Shown here: piece by piece, positions 62,584 through 64,000 of the stretch | Numbering within the stretch: position 1 is the stretch's first letter | How the letters are laid out: every line of letters starts with the position of its first letter | Origin: Ancylostoma caninum | Lineage: Eukaryota; Nematoda; Chromadorea; Rhabditida; Ancylostomatidae | Assembly: GCA_037903475.1 (NCBI GenBank) | Contig: JBAJFG010000273.1 | Location: forward strand, 1-64,000 | Length of the DNA: 64,000 nt | Direction of reading: 5' to 3' | Program-made: the position numbers and the translations under genes | The notes under the pieces: model-generated | The model's database searches: none | Seen by the model: the letters and a program-made list of their open reading frames with translations, nothing else | Told to the model about the DNA's origin: nothing

Positions 62584-64000
62584 CCACGGATCTCCCTCAT
62601 CCGAGGGATCCCAGCCGATTTGCTGCGAGGCTAAGTGGCGCGGCCCCGGGTGGCGGATAGGGAGTTTGCCGCGCACCAAAAGCAGCCATGCGCTTACCCT
62701 GCGGGGCGGGTAGATCTAGAGATGGACTCCTTAGTTCGACAGTGTTGGATTCGATTCATATGGCGGCATATGAGTGTGAACATGCACTCACGAGCGTGAG
62801 TGTGTGCGAATGCTTTGTGTGGGCTGTATCATGCAGTTCGGATTTGGCCAAAAGCTCGCACTCTAACTACTGGGTAGCGCATGAGGCGAGTAGGGGCCGC
62901 CTCTAACAAATAAGTCTCTTGTCCACGGGGGGAATCCTCCCCGTAAATCGAATGCCGGCGACAGGCCATAGTGACAGGCCAGCTGACAAACACCCCGCGT
63001 CACATCACATGGATAATGACGTCAAATGGATTTGAGAAGAAGGCTACGGCGTACGCGGGAATAGACGCCCACTCGCGGAGTCCAGTGAATGTGGAAAATA
63101 ATATGCGAGGGTACCCGATGCTTCGCGAATGGTGGCATCGCGGAGAGGGGGCAAGCAGGCGAGTCGTTAAGGATCACAGCGTGGCGAAGACGCGTAATGC
63201 AGCTCTGAACGTGGACATGTCGACAGGGCGCTCGTGTGAACTGGCTGCAGCAGTGCAGCATCGCCGAATCGACCTGTGCGCTGTACAGGAGACTAGGTCC
63301 GGTAACAAATCGAAGGACATGGGATGTGGCTCCAAGGTCACCTACAACGGTAGCCCATGCACCAAGAACGGCGTGGGCGTAGTCGCCTCTGAACGCTTCT
63401 GGAATTCAATCGCGGAAGTACAGCGCTTTGACGACCGCCTCATGAGGTGGTTACTGCAACCGTTGAAAGGCGCCTTCACTTCTTTTCGCCATATGCTCCA
63501 CAGGCCGGATGTTCCGACAAGGTTAAGGACGACTTCTGGATGCTTCTGGATGAGAAAACTGAAGAAGTAACGCCAGAAGATAGATCATTCTCGCTGGAGA
63601 TCTGAATGGGCACGTGGGCGCTGCAAAAGACGGTTACAGTTGCCATGGAGAGTTTGGACATGGAACGCGCAACGGTGATGGCAAGCGCATCCTCGATTTC
63701 GCGGATTCTCATAATCTCGGCATAGTCAACACGGAATTTCGGAAACGCCTCTCTCACCTTGTATCTTTTCATAGTGGCAATACCCAGATGCAGATTGACT
63801 TCGTCCTTCTTCGGCATCGTGATCAGAATTCGGTTACCGATGCGAAGGTAGTACCATACGAGGTGGTCGCAACGCAGCACCGACCGCTGATCTGCACGCT
63901 GAAAACAATGTCACCGAACCAGAAGCAGGACGAACGGTGCGGACTCGCTCGGATTAAGTGTTGGCGACTGAAAGAAAATGAAGTTGCCGTCGTTGCACGC
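62584..64000 (+). pseudogene. RTE-type LINE, 5' part, cut by the window end
   Basis: It opens with CCACGGATCTCCCTCATCCG, the same 5' sequence as the RTE at 23176-26592, and shares the leader phrase GGTGGCGGATAGGG. The endonuclease starts near 63210 (STGRSCELAAAVQHRR, LCAVQET, NGVGVVASERF). It then shifts frame at about 63440 and again near 63590, continuing as GDLNGHVG-type (the Gly is altered), RNGDGKRILDFADSHNLGIV, QIDFVLLRHRDQ and QHRPLICTLK. At least two frameshifts make the copy inactive. The endonuclease differs clearly from that of the 23-kb copy, so two RTE lineages share a 5' leader. The RT lies beyond the window. Confidence 0.88.

Overview
The window looks like a parasitic strongylid (hookworm-like) nematode genome. 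Two spliced nematode-type genes are present, both on the minus strand. Both have short introns next to kilobase-scale ones, polypyrimidine-AG acceptors, and a likely spliced-leader acceptor a few bases upstream of the start codon. The rest is mostly transposable elements: RTE and CR1-like LINEs, a tRNA-derived SINE, hAT-like and Mutator-like MITEs, foldback elements and Helitron-like elements. The genus is an inference; no species was tested.

Genes. (1) pcyt-1, CTP:phosphocholine cytidylyltransferase, has nine exons between 54577 and 59673 and reads as an intact 341-residue protein. (2) A single-domain CAP/SCP-TAPS protein (ASP or venom-allergen-like) has about seven exons between 17198 and 31622. 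Its 5' exons lie at 30.7-31.6 kb and its last two at 20.6 and 17.2 kb. All splice phases match across a 10.1-kb intron that holds a nearly intact RTE retrotransposon, a 900-bp TIR element and a large palindrome.

Layout. 0.8-1.9 kb: Helitron-like element with 118-bp repeats. 3.0-7.3 kb: two divergently oriented Helitron-like elements (A minus, B plus) carrying a 60-bp minisatellite, with a hAT-like MITE between them. 7.4-14.2 kb: gene-poor, with an 82-bp tandem array at 11.1-12.0 kb. 14.2-16.3 kb: MITE plus a hAT-type foldback. 17.2-31.6 kb: CAP gene and the elements in its introns. 31.9-32.7 kb: LINE remnant. 35.7-39.1 kb: two more Helitron-like elements (D and C), joined end to end. 40.0-42.2 kb: MITE and a second hAT foldback that contains a SINE. 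43.5-46.6 kb: decayed CR1-like LINE with a palindromic element inside its RT, itself containing a smaller MITE. 47.2-48.05 kb: RTE fragment. 50.3-51.8 kb: TIR/foldback element holding microsatellites and the second copy of the 280-bp hAT-like MITE. 53.2 kb: Mutator-like MITE with a 9-bp TSD. 54.6-59.7 kb: pcyt-1. 59.8-61.5 kb: foldback element about 100 bp upstream of the pcyt-1 start. 62.6 kb to the end: 5' part of another RTE.

The main novelty candidate is the minisatellite-bearing Helitron-like family. Four copies share a TC 5' end and a CTAG 3' end closed by a hairpin. One junction fuses CTAG directly to TC, and one copy has two tails in series. No replication or transposase protein for this family is in the window, so they would be non-autonomous. 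Many long open frames inside the 60-bp array, the TATG microsatellite and the palindromes are artefacts and are not annotated as genes.
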